This document shows, piece by piece, positions 1-8,067 of a DNA stretch of 16,723 bases. Numbering within the stretch: the first letter of the stretch is position 1; every line of letters begins with the position of its first letter. Location of the stretch: NCBI GenBank assembly GCA_036657395.1, contig JAVXGM010000020.1:1-16723 (forward strand). The letters run 5' to 3'. The notes under the pieces are model-generated. The model ran no database searches, was not told the DNA's origin, and saw nothing but the letters and a program-made list of their open reading frames with translations. The DNA is from JAVXGM01 sp036657395. Its GTDB lineage: Bacteria > Bacillota > Clostridia > Peptostreptococcales > Anaerovoracaceae. The translations under genes and the position numbers were made by a program.

Positions 1-12
1 TTATAGTGTGGC

Positions 13-1374
13 TTATTTTTTTATATCATTTAGTTGCTGTTTTACACTTTCAAAAGAAGTAGATCCCTTTGATTTCTTTGCGGATATACAGCTTCTAACG
101 GCGATATTTTCATAAATATCATCTTCAAATTTTTCTGAAAAAGATTTGAACTCTTCCATGGTCATTTCTTCAATAGCAATGCCTTTGTTGATACAGTGAA
201 GCACGATGCTACCGATGATTTCGTGGCAGTCTCTAAATGGAATCCCCTTAGTGACAAGGTAGTCGGCGGCATCAGTAGCGTTCATATAACCATATTTAGC
301 TGCGTGTTCCATCTTTTCAGCACGCACCTTCATAGTAGCAATCATTTCCGTAAAAATGCCTACAGAAGCTTTTAGGGTGTCACCTGCATCAAATACAGGA
401 AGTTTATCCTCTTGCATATCTTTGTTGTAGGCAAGTGGAAGGCCTTTGCAAATCGTCAAAAGGCTCATTAAATCTCCATATACACGTCCAGTTTTTCCTC
501 TGATAAGTTCAGCCATATCTGGATTCTTTTTCTGAGGCATAATACTGCTTCCAGTGGAATAAGCATCATCGATTTCTACGAAACTAAATTCAACAGAACT
601 CCACAGGATAAGCTCTTCACAGAATCTGGATAAATGCATCATAGTAATAGAGCAGCAACTGATAAATTCAATTGCAAAATCCCTGTCAGCTACAGCATCC
701 ATCCCATTAGGACAGATACCTTTAAAGTTTAGCTTTTTAGCCATAAACTCTCGATCCGTATTGTATGTAGTACCTGCAAGAGCACCTGAGCCAAGAGGCA
801 AATAGTCCATTCTATCTAGACAGTCAACAAACCTATCAACATCACGGCTAAACATTTGGTAGTATGCTAATAGGTGATAAGCTAAAGTTACAGGCTGAGC
901 TCTTTGTAAGTGGGTGTACCCAGGCATCACTGTATCCTGGTGATCTTCCGCTAGGCTAGCTAGGGTCTGCTTTAACCTCTCCAATACTTTTTGAATTTCT
1001 TCAATATCCTTTTTTAGATAAAGTCGTAAATCAACAGCCACTTGGTCATTTCGGCTCCTAGCTGTGTGAAGTTTTTTACCTACATCTCCAACACGCTGTG
1101 TTAGTACGGTTTCAATGTTCATATGAATATCTTCGCATTCAACAGTAAATTCTACTTTGCCTGCATCGATATCCTTTTCGATTTCACTGAGTGTCTTTAC
1201 TAAGAGATCTGATTCGGCCTCTGTGATAATCCCTTGTTTCCCAAGCATAGTGGCATGAGCAATACTTCCTTGTATATCTTCCTTATATAGTCGTTGGTCA
1301 AATTCAATTGAAGCGTTGAATTCATCAGCGGACGAAGTCGCCGCCTTTGAGAACCTTCCTTTCCAAAGTTTCAT
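13..1374 (-). CDS. argH: Argininosuccinate lyase
   Basis: Cleaves argininosuccinate to arginine and fumarate, the last step of arginine synthesis, in the cytosol. The translation shows the fumarase/aspartase superfamily blocks: TARSRND near residue 104, GYTHLQRAQP near 152 with the catalytic-region His, and the signature GSSIMPQKKNPD at 275-286 on the mobile catalytic loop. Length (453 aa) is normal for the family. I start it at the ATG giving MKLWKGRF, the usual family N-terminus, because an AAGGAGGGG ribosome binding site lies 9 nt upstream; an in-frame start 42 nt further up would include that site in the coding region. With this start the gene overlaps the 3' end of argG by 50 bp, so the two are translated from one mRNA and probably coupled. 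Identity is very secure. Confidence 0.97.
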   Translation of the reverse strand: MKLWKGRFSKAATSSADEFNASIEFDQRLYKEDIQGSIAHATMLGKQGIITEAESDLLVKTLSEIEKDIDAGKVEFTVECEDIHMNIETVLTQRVGDVGKKLHTARSRNDQVAVDLRLYLKKDIEEIQKVLERLKQTLASLAEDHQDTVMPGYTHLQRAQPVTLAYHLLAYYQMFSRDVDRFVDCLDRMDYLPLGSGALAGTTYNTDREFMAKKLNFKGICPNGMDAVADRDFAIEFISCCSITMMHLSRFCEELILWSSVEFSFVEIDDAYSTGSSIMPQKKNPDMAELIRGKTGRVYGDLMSLLTICKGLPLAYNKDMQEDKLPVFDAGDTLKASVGIFTEMIATMKVRAEKMEHAAKYGYMNATDAADYLVTKGIPFRDCHEIIGSIVLHCINKGIAIEEMTMEEFKSFSEKFEDDIYENIAVRSCISAKKSKGSTSFESVKQQLNDIKK

Positions 1375-2593
1375 ATTGTTTTGCCCCTCCTTCTTTAGTC
1401 TGCTTTTGGATAGCACGGATTTTTAGTGGTAATGAAAATAAGTTGATAAATCCTTCTGCATCACTTTGATTGTACACTTCATCTGCACTGAAAGTTGCAA
1501 ATTCTTCACTATAAAGTGAATTGACTGACTTGCTGCCAGAAGCAACGGCACTACCCTTATAAAGTTTCATTCTCACCGTACCAGTTACTAATGTTTGTGT
1601 TTCATCTACAAATGCAGAGATGGCTTCTCTTAGTGGAGTGTACCATAGACCATCGTATACGATCTGGGCAAATTTCTGAGAAACTATGTATTTATACTGG
1701 GTAGTATCTCTGTCTAAGATAAGTTTTTCAAGTGCTGTATGAGCAGCAAATAAAACTGTACCACCCGGAGTTTCATATACACCACGAGATTTCATGCCGA
1801 CTAAACGGTTCTCGATAATATCGGCAGTTCCTACTCCATTTTTACTTGCAACATCATTTAATGCAGTAAGCAACTTAATTGGATCCATCTTTTCACCATC
1901 AACGGCCACAGGAATACCTTCTTCAAACTCTATTTCCACATATGTAGGTTTGTCCGGAGCTTTTTCTGGTGGAACACTTAACACGTGAATAGAGTCGTAA
2001 TGTTCATTCCAAGGGTTTTCAAGCTCGCCGCCTTCATGACTAATATGCCAAATGTTTTCATCTCGGCTGTAAATCTTTGCTTCAGACTGGTTAATTGGAA
2101 TATTGTGTTTAGTCGCATAATCAATAAGCTGTTCTCGTGATTCAAAGTCCCAGAATCTCCATGGAGCAATTATTTTAATAGCTGGATCAAGGGCTTTGAT
2201 AGTGGTTTCAAAACGAACCTGATCATTACCTTTGCCAGTACAACCATGAGCAATAATAAAGGCTCCTTCTTCTTTAGCAACCTCAACAAGCTTTTTAGCC
2301 ATAAGTGGTCTGGCCATGGAAGTTCCTAGCATATATTCGTTTTCATAAATGGCCCCTGCCTTTAGGGTTGGCCAAATGAAATCTGTAATAAACTCTTCCT
2401 GAAGGTCGATAGTCAGTGCTTTTATTGCACCTGTCGCCATTGCTTTTTTCTCAATTGCATCAAAATCTTCCTTTTGTCCTGCATTGCAGCAAACTGCAAT
2501 TACATCATAATCGTAATTTTCTTTTAGCCAAGTCATAATGATAGAGGTGTCTAACCCTCCTGAATAGGCTAAAACTACCTTTTCTTTTGCCAT
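1325..2593 (-). CDS. argG: Argininosuccinate synthase
   Basis: Condenses citrulline and aspartate using ATP (to AMP and pyrophosphate) to form argininosuccinate, feeding ArgH directly. The N-terminal PP-loop AYSGGLDTS (residues 9-17) is the ATP-pyrophosphatase signature of the family, and conserved blocks such as GCTGKGNDQVRFE and the GxxxxxENRLVGMKSRGVYETPGG region are intact. At 422 aa it is slightly longer than the roughly 400 aa common in bacteria. The ATG is preceded by a GGAGG site. It is the first gene of an argGH operon on the minus strand, with a promoter and an ARG-box operator upstream, which implies arginine-dependent repression by ArgR/AhrC. No truncation or missing motif was seen. 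Confidence 0.97.
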   Translation of the reverse strand: MAKEKVVLAYSGGLDTSIIMTWLKENYDYDVIAVCCNAGQKEDFDAIEKKAMATGAIKALTIDLQEEFITDFIWPTLKAGAIYENEYMLGTSMARPLMAKKLVEVAKEEGAFIIAHGCTGKGNDQVRFETTIKALDPAIKIIAPWRFWDFESREQLIDYATKHNIPINQSEAKIYSRDENIWHISHEGGELENPWNEHYDSIHVLSVPPEKAPDKPTYVEIEFEEGIPVAVDGEKMDPIKLLTALNDVASKNGVGTADIIENRLVGMKSRGVYETPGGTVLFAAHTALEKLILDRDTTQYKYIVSQKFAQIVYDGLWYTPLREAISAFVDETQTLVTGTVRMKLYKGSAVASGSKSVNSLYSEEFATFSADEVYNQSDAEGFINLFSLPLKIRAIQKQTKEGGAKQYETLERKVLKGGDFVR

Positions 2594-2640
2594 GATAAAG
2601 CCTCCTTAAATATTTTTAACAACATATTTAAATCCAAAAC

Positions 2641-2658
2641 AATGAATAAAAATTTAAA
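2641..2658. promoter_or_regulatory. ARG box (ArgR/AhrC operator) for argGH
   Basis: The plus-strand sequence AATGAATAAAAATTTAAA matches 15 of 18 positions of the Bacillus-type ARG box as I recall it (CATGAATAAAAATKCAAK). It lies just downstream of the predicted argGH transcription start, between promoter and argG, where a bound arginine repressor would block transcription. Seen: the match and its position. Inferred: binding by an ArgR/AhrC homologue encoded elsewhere. Confidence 0.75.
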
Positions 2659-2668
2659 ACATGGGCTA

Positions 2669-2696
2669 ATTATACATCAAACACATAAAAAATCAA
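2669..2696 (-). promoter_or_regulatory. Promoter of argGH
   Basis: Reading the minus strand, TTGATT (2696-2691) and a perfect TATAAT (2674-2669) are separated by 16 nt, a good sigma-A promoter. The expected start is near 2662, immediately before the ARG box, so operator occupancy would directly block initiation or early elongation. No equally good promoter was found for the divergent membrane-protein gene, although the AT-rich stretch 2750-2785 offers several TATAAT-like words. Confidence 0.7.
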
Positions 2697-2826
2697 CCTT
2701 TTTTTGTAAAAAATCACAAAAAAAATGGGTAATCTTAAAAACATAAAGACTTTATATTGTAAATGATGTAATATATATTATAGATGGGATAAGCTATTAA
2801 TTTATGGTAAAAAGGGAGCATTTTTA

Positions 2827-4086
2827 ATGAAGCTAAATTTTGATGAAAAGCATGTTAGATGGGGATTAACAGCCTTCTTGGTTGTTGTTAGCTGTACTAT
2901 TGTATTTTTTGCTATATATAGGGTAGATGGACTGGCTCGCTTTGCCAATGTCATCATGAGAATTCTCACTCCATTTATATATGGGCTAGTTTTTGCATAT
3001 TTACTCTGCCCGATTTATAATTTTACGACTAGGCATACATTTAGCTTCATTGATCGACGAAAACGGAAAAGCAAAAGGGCATTATCTTTTTCAAAAGTTA
3101 TGGCTACAATAGTATCACTAATATTCTTCTTTGTTGTAATTGCAGGTATTAGTTGGATGATAATCCCAGGACTTGTTGATAACATTATGAAAGTTGCCAA
3201 TGTATTACCAGACAGTATGAGCAGGCTAGGCGAATGGCTTGATGCAAAAACAGTTCGTTACCCTGAAATGCAGGCCACTTTGGAAAACTGGATTAATAAA
3301 TTTACAGAAAACGTAATGACCTACGTAAATGAAAAAATGCTTCCCGGGTATTTAGAAATTGCAAGCAGCATTTCAACAGGAGTATTTGGAGTATTAAACC
3401 TTCTGAAAAATTTCTTTGTAGGCGTTGTAATATGTGTATACTTCTTAAACAGTAAAGAGTTGTTTGCAGCACAGTCAAAAAAACTTATTCTTGCTACATT
3501 TAATAATAAATCAGCAGAAGAGATTTTAAGTGGGGCTACATTTACTAATAAAACATTTGGCGGATTTATAAATGGTAAGCTGATTGACTCCTTGATCGTG
3601 GGGATCATTTGCTTCATTGTAATGAGCGTATTTGGGTGGGAATATCCACTTCTGATAAGTTGTATTATTGGAATAACCAACATTATACCTTTCTTTGGAC
3701 CTTTTGTTGGAGCTATTCCATCAGCACTACTTATTTTAATGGTAGATCCTATGCAATGTGTATATTTCTTAATATTTATCTTAATTTTACAGCAAATAGA
3801 TGGGAACATTCTTGGACCTAAGATTTTAGGAGACAGCACAGGCTTATCAAGCTTTTGGGTAATGTTTGCCATATTAGTAGGCGGCGGACTGTTTGGATTC
3901 ATGGGCATGATCATTGGAATCCCAATTTTTGCTGTAATATACGCATATTGTGCTAGAGCAGTTAATAAAAAGTTAGATAAAAAAGGATTTTCTGTAGACA
4001 TTCGAGATTATACAGTGGATCGTTATAGGATAGAACACAAAAAAAAGGAGAAGAAGTATGGCATTAAAAATGACCTTAAAAAGTAG
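2827..4086 (+). CDS. AI-2E family (PerM/YtvI-type) membrane transporter
   Basis: Polytopic inner-membrane protein of the AI-2E transporter family, whose members are annotated as autoinducer-2 exporters or PerM-like permeases; some are now thought to be ion antiporters, so the substrate is not known here. Hydrophobic segments lie near residues 12-32, 38-60, 88-112, 185-205, 255-275, 278-300, 303-325 and 345-375. The long amphipathic stretch (about 115-180) between the third and fourth segments is typical of the family, as is a conserved FFGPF(V/I)G-like loop, here FFGPFVGAIPSA. The C-terminus is cytoplasmic and lysine-rich. An AAAGGGAG site precedes the ATG. The 3' end overlaps murB by 29 bp, suggesting cotranscription. 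Family assignment is firm; substrate is open. Confidence 0.85.
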   Translation: MKLNFDEKHVRWGLTAFLVVVSCTIVFFAIYRVDGLARFANVIMRILTPFIYGLVFAYLLCPIYNFTTRHTFSFIDRRKRKSKRALSFSKVMATIVSLIFFFVVIAGISWMIIPGLVDNIMKVANVLPDSMSRLGEWLDAKTVRYPEMQATLENWINKFTENVMTYVNEKMLPGYLEIASSISTGVFGVLNLLKNFFVGVVICVYFLNSKELFAAQSKKLILATFNNKSAEEILSGATFTNKTFGGFINGKLIDSLIVGIICFIVMSVFGWEYPLLISCIIGITNIIPFFGPFVGAIPSALLILMVDPMQCVYFLIFILILQQIDGNILGPKILGDSTGLSSFWVMFAILVGGGLFGFMGMIIGIPIFAVIYAYCARAVNKKLDKKGFSVDIRDYTVDRYRIEHKKKEKKYGIKNDLKK

Positions 4087-4975
4087 ACTGGAACAAAAGA
4101 TTAAAAAGGAACATCTAATTGAAGATGCTCCTATGAACCAATATACTTCTTTTAGAGCTGGAGGTAAGGCAGATCTGCTAATTCTTCCTCAATCTATGGA
4201 AGAATTACAATTTGTCTTAGGAGAGCTTTATAAGGATAGTGCAGCCTATATGATTATGGGTAATGGCTCGAATATCTTAGTTAGAGATGGTGGGTATAGA
4301 GGGGCGATTGTGAAGCTGGAAGAGGCATTTAGCCAAATTAAAATCACTGGAGATGAGTTTTGCGGTGGAAGTGGATGTCTTATGTCTAATGTTGCAAAGG
4401 CAGCTTTACAAGCCGATCTTACTGGATTTGAATTTGCTAGTGGTATACCTGGAAGTCTTGGAGGTGCAACCTTCATGAACGCAGGAGCCTATGGCGGAGA
4501 AATGTCAGAGATTATAAAGGAAGTTAAAGTCATTTCTAAGGATGGAAGCAAGATCTACACCTTAGGTGTAGATGAGCTAAATTTAGGCTATAGGCATAGC
4601 ATTTTTCACGATACAGGGGATGTGGTTATAGAAGTTACCCTGGCTCTTTCTAAGGGAGAAGGGGTGGAGATTAAGGCCAAGATGAAGGAACTAAATCAAA
4701 GACGAAATGAGAAACAGCCAGTGCAGCTACCTAGTGCAGGAAGCTTTTTCAAGCGACCTGAAGGGTATTTTGCCGGAAAACTGATTCAGGATTCGGGAAT
4801 GAAAGGTCTTAGTGTAGGGGGTGCCCAAGTGTCTACGCTACACAGTGGGTTTATAGTAAACACGGGAGGGGCTACAGCTACAGACATCATTCAGTTGATG
4901 AATATGGTTCAAAGCAGAGTTATGGATAAATTCGGAGTTAAACTGGAGCCAGAGGTGAGAATAATTGGAGAATAA
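4058..4975 (+). CDS. murB: UDP-N-acetylenolpyruvoylglucosamine reductase
   Basis: FAD flavoprotein that uses NADPH to reduce UDP-GlcNAc-enolpyruvate to UDP-MurNAc, the second committed step of peptidoglycan precursor synthesis, in the cytosol. Visible motifs: the FAD-binding PCMH block with MGNGSNILVRDGG, then GIPGSLGG with MNAGAYGGE, YRHSIF (substrate/catalytic Arg), SAGSFFKRP with the proton-donating Ser, and the final LEPEVRIIGE with the catalytic Glu. At 305 aa, with no insertion before the YRHSIF block, it is a short type II MurB as expected for Firmicutes. An AAGGAG site precedes the ATG. It overlaps the upstream transporter by 29 bp and the downstream PHP gene by 11 bp. Confidence 0.96.
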   Translation: MALKMTLKSRLEQKIKKEHLIEDAPMNQYTSFRAGGKADLLILPQSMEELQFVLGELYKDSAAYMIMGNGSNILVRDGGYRGAIVKLEEAFSQIKITGDEFCGGSGCLMSNVAKAALQADLTGFEFASGIPGSLGGATFMNAGAYGGEMSEIIKEVKVISKDGSKIYTLGVDELNLGYRHSIFHDTGDVVIEVTLALSKGEGVEIKAKMKELNQRRNEKQPVQLPSAGSFFKRPEGYFAGKLIQDSGMKGLSVGGAQVSTLHSGFIVNTGGATATDIIQLMNMVQSRVMDKFGVKLEPEVRIIGE

Positions 4976-5699
4976 GAAGTATCAATTAGGATATGACATA
5001 CACACCCATACAACCTATTCCCATGGGAAGGGCTCTATTGAAGATAATGTACGGGTAGCTATGACAAAGGGTATGAGCTATATTGCCATAAGCGATCATG
5101 GTCCAGGCCATCTTTTTTATGGATATAAACGTGAAGATGTACCTCTAATGAGAGGTGAAATAGACAAGCTGCGGGTAAAATATCCTAAAATCAAAATAAA
5201 ATTAAGTGCAGAAGCAAATATAATTAACAAAGGAAAGGGTCTTGATATTCAGCCAGACGAGTTTAAGGATTACGATTTTATTATTGCAGGATATCATTAT
5301 GGTGTGACTAGAGGATTTTGTATCTTTAATTGGCTTTATAGCCACGGATTTACTTTTATGGAGAAATGGCTTAAGAAAAAAAATACAGAAATGGTTTTAA
5401 ATGCAATTAGGGAAAATGATATTGCCTTACTTACACACCCAGGAGACAAAGGACCTTTTGATATAGAACTTATTGCAAAGGCTTGCGCAAAAGAAGATAC
5501 GCTTATGGAAATCAGCACCTGGCATGACCATCTGACCGTAGAAGAAATCAAGATCGCCGCAAAGACAGATGTTAAGTTTATCATTAGCAGCGATGCCCAT
5601 GTTCCAGAGAGAGTAGGGGACTTTCAAGGAGGCCTTGAGCGTGCAAATGAAGCAGGATTAGATTTAAAAAGGATTGTAAATCTGAAGGAGGTAAGATGA
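4965..5699 (+). CDS. PHP-domain phosphoesterase (YcdX/HisK-like)
   Basis: Metal-dependent phosphoesterase of the PHP superfamily. The metal ligands are all in place: DIHTHT at residues 11-16, SDHG near 43, the Glu of AEAN near 83, HYHYG-type region near 110, LLTHPG near 155 and SSDAHVPERVG near 207. These give the multinuclear metal site shared by histidinol-phosphatase-like and YcdX-type enzymes. Length (244 aa) fits a stand-alone phosphatase. The start is TTG, chosen because GAGGTGA sits 6 nt upstream and no ATG is nearby; it overlaps the murB stop. Its own stop overlaps the rapZ start as ATGA. The position between murB and rapZ is common in Clostridia, but the substrate is not known to me. 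Confidence 0.85.
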   Translation: MENKKYQLGYDIHTHTTYSHGKGSIEDNVRVAMTKGMSYIAISDHGPGHLFYGYKREDVPLMRGEIDKLRVKYPKIKIKLSAEANIINKGKGLDIQPDEFKDYDFIIAGYHYGVTRGFCIFNWLYSHGFTFMEKWLKKKNTEMVLNAIRENDIALLTHPGDKGPFDIELIAKACAKEDTLMEISTWHDHLTVEEIKIAAKTDVKFIISSDAHVPERVGDFQGGLERANEAGLDLKRIVNLKEVR

Positions 5700-6544
5700 A
5701 TACCGTAATCGTGACTGGATTATCAGGTTCAGGAAAAACTCAAGCGATGAATTGTTTGGAAGACCTTGGATATTATTGTATAGACAATATGCCGCCGGCT
5801 TTAATCAAGAACTTTGTTCAGCTTGCAGTCAATGAGGCGGTTCCCATTGAAAAAGCAGCTTTTGCTGTAGATGTTCGAGGGGGAGAACTTTTTTCTGACA
5901 TGGAAAAGGCATTAACTGATCTTGAAGAAATGGATATAAAGTACAAGATTCTTTATTTAGAAGCCTCAAGCCCAGTGCTCATCAGGCGATTTAATGAAAC
6001 AAGAAGGCAGCACCCTTTGGCCAAGGGAGAAGCGACTTCTGTAGGGATTACCAGGGAAACAGCAATACTTAAAAACTTACGTGACAGAGCTGATTTTGTA
6101 ATTGATACTTCTAATATGAAGGTTGCACGACTTTTACAAGAGGTCAATAATATTTTTGTTTCAGGAGAAGGGAAACGAACCTTTGTAATGAACATCATGT
6201 CATTTGGATACAAGAAGGGAATTCCCCTTGGCGCTGATATGATTTTTGATATGCGCTTTATCCCTAACCCATATTATGTGAAGTCATTAAAAAATCTTAC
6301 GGGAAATAACAGGAAGGTTCAGGATTATGTGCTGAAACACAAAGTCACCCAGGACTTTATAAAGGAAGTAGATGCTATGCTTGAAAAGTTAATTCCTGCA
6401 TATATGCAGGAGGGGAAATATAATTTAAACTTAGCGTTTGGCTGCACAGGAGGCCAGCATCGATCTGTGACAACAGCCAATGAAATGGCAAAGATATTAG
6501 AGGCTCAGGGCAAGCGAATTATCATTGAACACAGGGATTTATAA
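5696..6544 (+). CDS. rapZ: RapZ/YvcJ family nucleotide-binding protein
   Basis: P-loop protein of the RapZ (YvcJ) family. In E. coli RapZ is an adaptor that delivers the GlmZ small RNA to RNase E and so controls glucosamine-6-phosphate synthesis; in Firmicutes the homologue YvcJ has GTP/ATPase activity and a less clear role. Walker A GLSGSGKT occupies residues 8-15, followed by the family-specific DLGYYCIDNMPP. The C-terminal domain ends with the diagnostic GCTGGQHRSV near residue 250. Length (282 aa) is standard. Translation starts in an ATGA overlap with the PHP gene behind a GAAGGAGG site. Unusually for this neighbourhood, the next gene is whiA rather than yvcK. Confidence 0.94.
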   Translation: MNTVIVTGLSGSGKTQAMNCLEDLGYYCIDNMPPALIKNFVQLAVNEAVPIEKAAFAVDVRGGELFSDMEKALTDLEEMDIKYKILYLEASSPVLIRRFNETRRQHPLAKGEATSVGITRETAILKNLRDRADFVIDTSNMKVARLLQEVNNIFVSGEGKRTFVMNIMSFGYKKGIPLGADMIFDMRFIPNPYYVKSLKNLTGNNRKVQDYVLKHKVTQDFIKEVDAMLEKLIPAYMQEGKYNLNLAFGCTGGQHRSVTTANEMAKILEAQGKRIIIEHRDL

Positions 6545-6553
6545 TGATATAAT
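6525..6553 (+). promoter_or_regulatory. Promoter for whiA inside the rapZ 3' end
   Basis: TTGAAC (6525-6530) and TATAAT (6548-6553) are exactly 17 nt apart. The -35 lies inside the last codons of rapZ and the -10 just after its stop, so whiA and the genes after it probably have their own transcript, with a leader of about 125 nt containing the hairpin at 6634-6667. Inference from sequence only. Confidence 0.6.
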
Positions 6554-6633
6554 AAAATGGAAATGATTTTGGAAAGACTTATAAAAGAAGGCGAAAGTGG
6601 GAAAATTAATTAAGAAATAAAAAGAAGCTATTA

Positions 6634-6667
6634 AAGGATCTCCAAAGGCTAACCTTTGGAGATCCTT
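6634..6667. other. 15-bp perfect hairpin in the whiA leader
   Basis: AAGGATCTCCAAAGG (6634-6648) and its exact reverse complement (6653-6667) flank a CTAA tetraloop. The 3' arm ends 7 nt before the GGAG ribosome binding site of whiA. There is no T-tract on the plus strand, so it is not a classical terminator in the direction of the operon; on the minus strand it is followed only by a weak T-rich stretch. It could be an mRNA stabilising or processing element, a regulator of whiA translation, or the scar of a lost gene. Confidence 0.7.
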
Positions 6668-6684
6668 ACGTATTGGAGAAAAAC

Positions 6685-7626
6685 ATGTCATTTACCACGG
6701 AGACAAAAAATGAATTAGCCCATGTAAAGGCAACAAAGAAATGTTGCATGTTGGCAGAAATTGCTGGCTTTATTCGCATGTGCGGAAGTATAAGGCTAGC
6801 GGGTGGGGGAAAGTTTAAGGTGATTACCACCACTGAAAATCCAGCCATAGCAAGGCACTATAAGACTATGATTAAGGATTACTTTGATGTGGAAGCCTCA
6901 CTGGAAATGGGACAAGGCAATACTCTAAAGAAGAGCCGAGCATATATTCTTACCATAGATCCTGACAACCTTAGCGAACAGATTTTGCGGGAAACGGGGA
7001 TTCTCATGATCAGGGAAGGTATGAATTATATTAGCGACGGAATTTACGAGGGGATTATCAAAACTAAGTGTTGTCGAAAAGCATACCTACGTGGAATGTT
7101 TTTGGCGGCGGGAATTATCAGTGACCCAGAAAAAAGCTACCATTTGGAAGTTGTTTGCACAAGCCAAACCTTAGCAGGCGATGTGCGAAAACTTCTAAAC
7201 AACTTTGTGGACATTCATGCAAAGATAATAAACAGAAAAGGAAACTACGTTGTCTATGTAAAAGAGTCAGAGCAAATTATTGATATTCTGGCTATTATGG
7301 GAGCTTCAGGGAAAATATTTGACTTTGAAAACGTACGGATTACCAAAGAAATGCGAAACGAAGCCAATAGGCGGAGCAACTGCGATAATGCCAATATTGA
7401 CAAAAGCCTTTTTGCGGCAGAAAAACAAATAACCTTAATCAAAAAGATTGAGGAAAAAAAGGGACTAGGCATCCTTTCCCCTAAATTGCAGGCAGCAGCA
7501 ATGGTTCGGATAAACAATCCAGATGCGACTCTGCAGGAGCTTGCGGATATGATGGATCCACCAATGAAAAAATCCGGGCTAAACAATCGACTTAGAAAAA
7601 TAGAAGAAATGGCAAACAAACTTTAG
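6685..7626 (+). CDS. whiA: DNA-binding protein WhiA
   Basis: Conserved Gram-positive DNA-binding protein with an N-terminal LAGLIDADG homing-endonuclease-like fold (catalytically dead in known members) and a C-terminal helix-turn-helix. In Streptomyces it triggers sporulation septation; in Bacillus it influences cell division and chromosome segregation. The protein opens MSFTTETKNELAH, the classic WhiA N-terminus, and ends with the HTH segment LSPKLQAAAMVRI...SGLNNRLRKIEEMA. I place the start at this ATG because GGAG lies 6 nt upstream; an in-frame TTG 12 nt earlier would overlap the ribosome binding site. Length is 313 aa, standard. The stop is followed within 12 nt by the thioesterase gene, which implies cotranscription. 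Confidence 0.94.
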   Translation: MSFTTETKNELAHVKATKKCCMLAEIAGFIRMCGSIRLAGGGKFKVITTTENPAIARHYKTMIKDYFDVEASLEMGQGNTLKKSRAYILTIDPDNLSEQILRETGILMIREGMNYISDGIYEGIIKTKCCRKAYLRGMFLAAGIISDPEKSYHLEVVCTSQTLAGDVRKLLNNFVDIHAKIINRKGNYVVYVKESEQIIDILAIMGASGKIFDFENVRITKEMRNEANRRSNCDNANIDKSLFAAEKQITLIKKIEEKKGLGILSPKLQAAAMVRINNPDATLQELADMMDPPMKKSGLNNRLRKIEEMANKL

Positions 7627-7638
7627 GAGGTATAGAAA

Positions 7639-8055
7639 ATGACAAAATTTGAAACAGAACACAGAGTGGGATATGCGGAGACAGATGCTATGGCAATAGT
7701 TCACCACTCAAACTATATAAGGTGGTTTGAAATCGGGCGAAACGAGCTACTTAGATCTATTGGTTACCCTTATTCAATGCTTGAAAAAATCGGGGTATGG
7801 ATGCCAGCAATCGGAGTTTCATGCCAATACAAAACGCCGGCAGTGTTTGATGAGGTAGTAGTTATAAGGTCTTGGATCGAAAAACTGAAAGGCGCCTCCG
7901 TGTACCTAGGTTATGAAGTGGTAAACAAGGAAACTCAGCAGGTACACGTAACAGGTATGAGCAGCCATGGATTTACCGATCCGGATTTAGTACCACTACG
8001 ACTGAAAAAAAGCTTTCCAGACTTGTATGCACAAATGTCTGAGACAGTAAAATAA
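7639..8055 (+). CDS. 4-hydroxybenzoyl-CoA/acyl-CoA thioesterase (YbgC/FadM-like)
   Basis: Single hotdog-fold thioesterase of 138 aa. The diagnostic segment is YAETDAMAIVHHSNYIRWFEIGRNELL (about residues 11-37), containing the catalytic Asp and the HxxNYxxWFExxR pattern of 4HBT/YbgC enzymes that hydrolyse acyl-CoA or acyl-ACP thioesters. The substrate chain cannot be read from the sequence; roles in lipid turnover or removal of stalled acyl-CoAs are usual for the family. AGGAGG overlaps the whiA stop region and sits 9 nt before the ATG. The HAD gene follows 12 nt after the stop, so it belongs to the same transcription unit. Confidence 0.87.
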   Translation: MTKFETEHRVGYAETDAMAIVHHSNYIRWFEIGRNELLRSIGYPYSMLEKIGVWMPAIGVSCQYKTPAVFDEVVVIRSWIEKLKGASVYLGYEVVNKETQQVHVTGMSSHGFTDPDLVPLRLKKSFPDLYAQMSETVK

Positions 8056-8067
8056 GGGGATATGATA

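Noticed and set aside
3321..4001. Long minus-strand open frame opposite the membrane transporter gene.
   Set aside because: It is antisense to a clear family member, lacks a ribosome binding site and has no domain pattern; it is a coding shadow.
6557..6613. 18-codon frame MEMILERL... after rapZ as a remnant of yvcK.
   Set aside because: No similarity to YvcK ends that I know and no ribosome binding site; most likely chance.
7254..7619. Minus-strand open frame of about 120 codons opposite whiA.
   Set aside because: Composition mirrors the whiA codons and there is no initiation signal.
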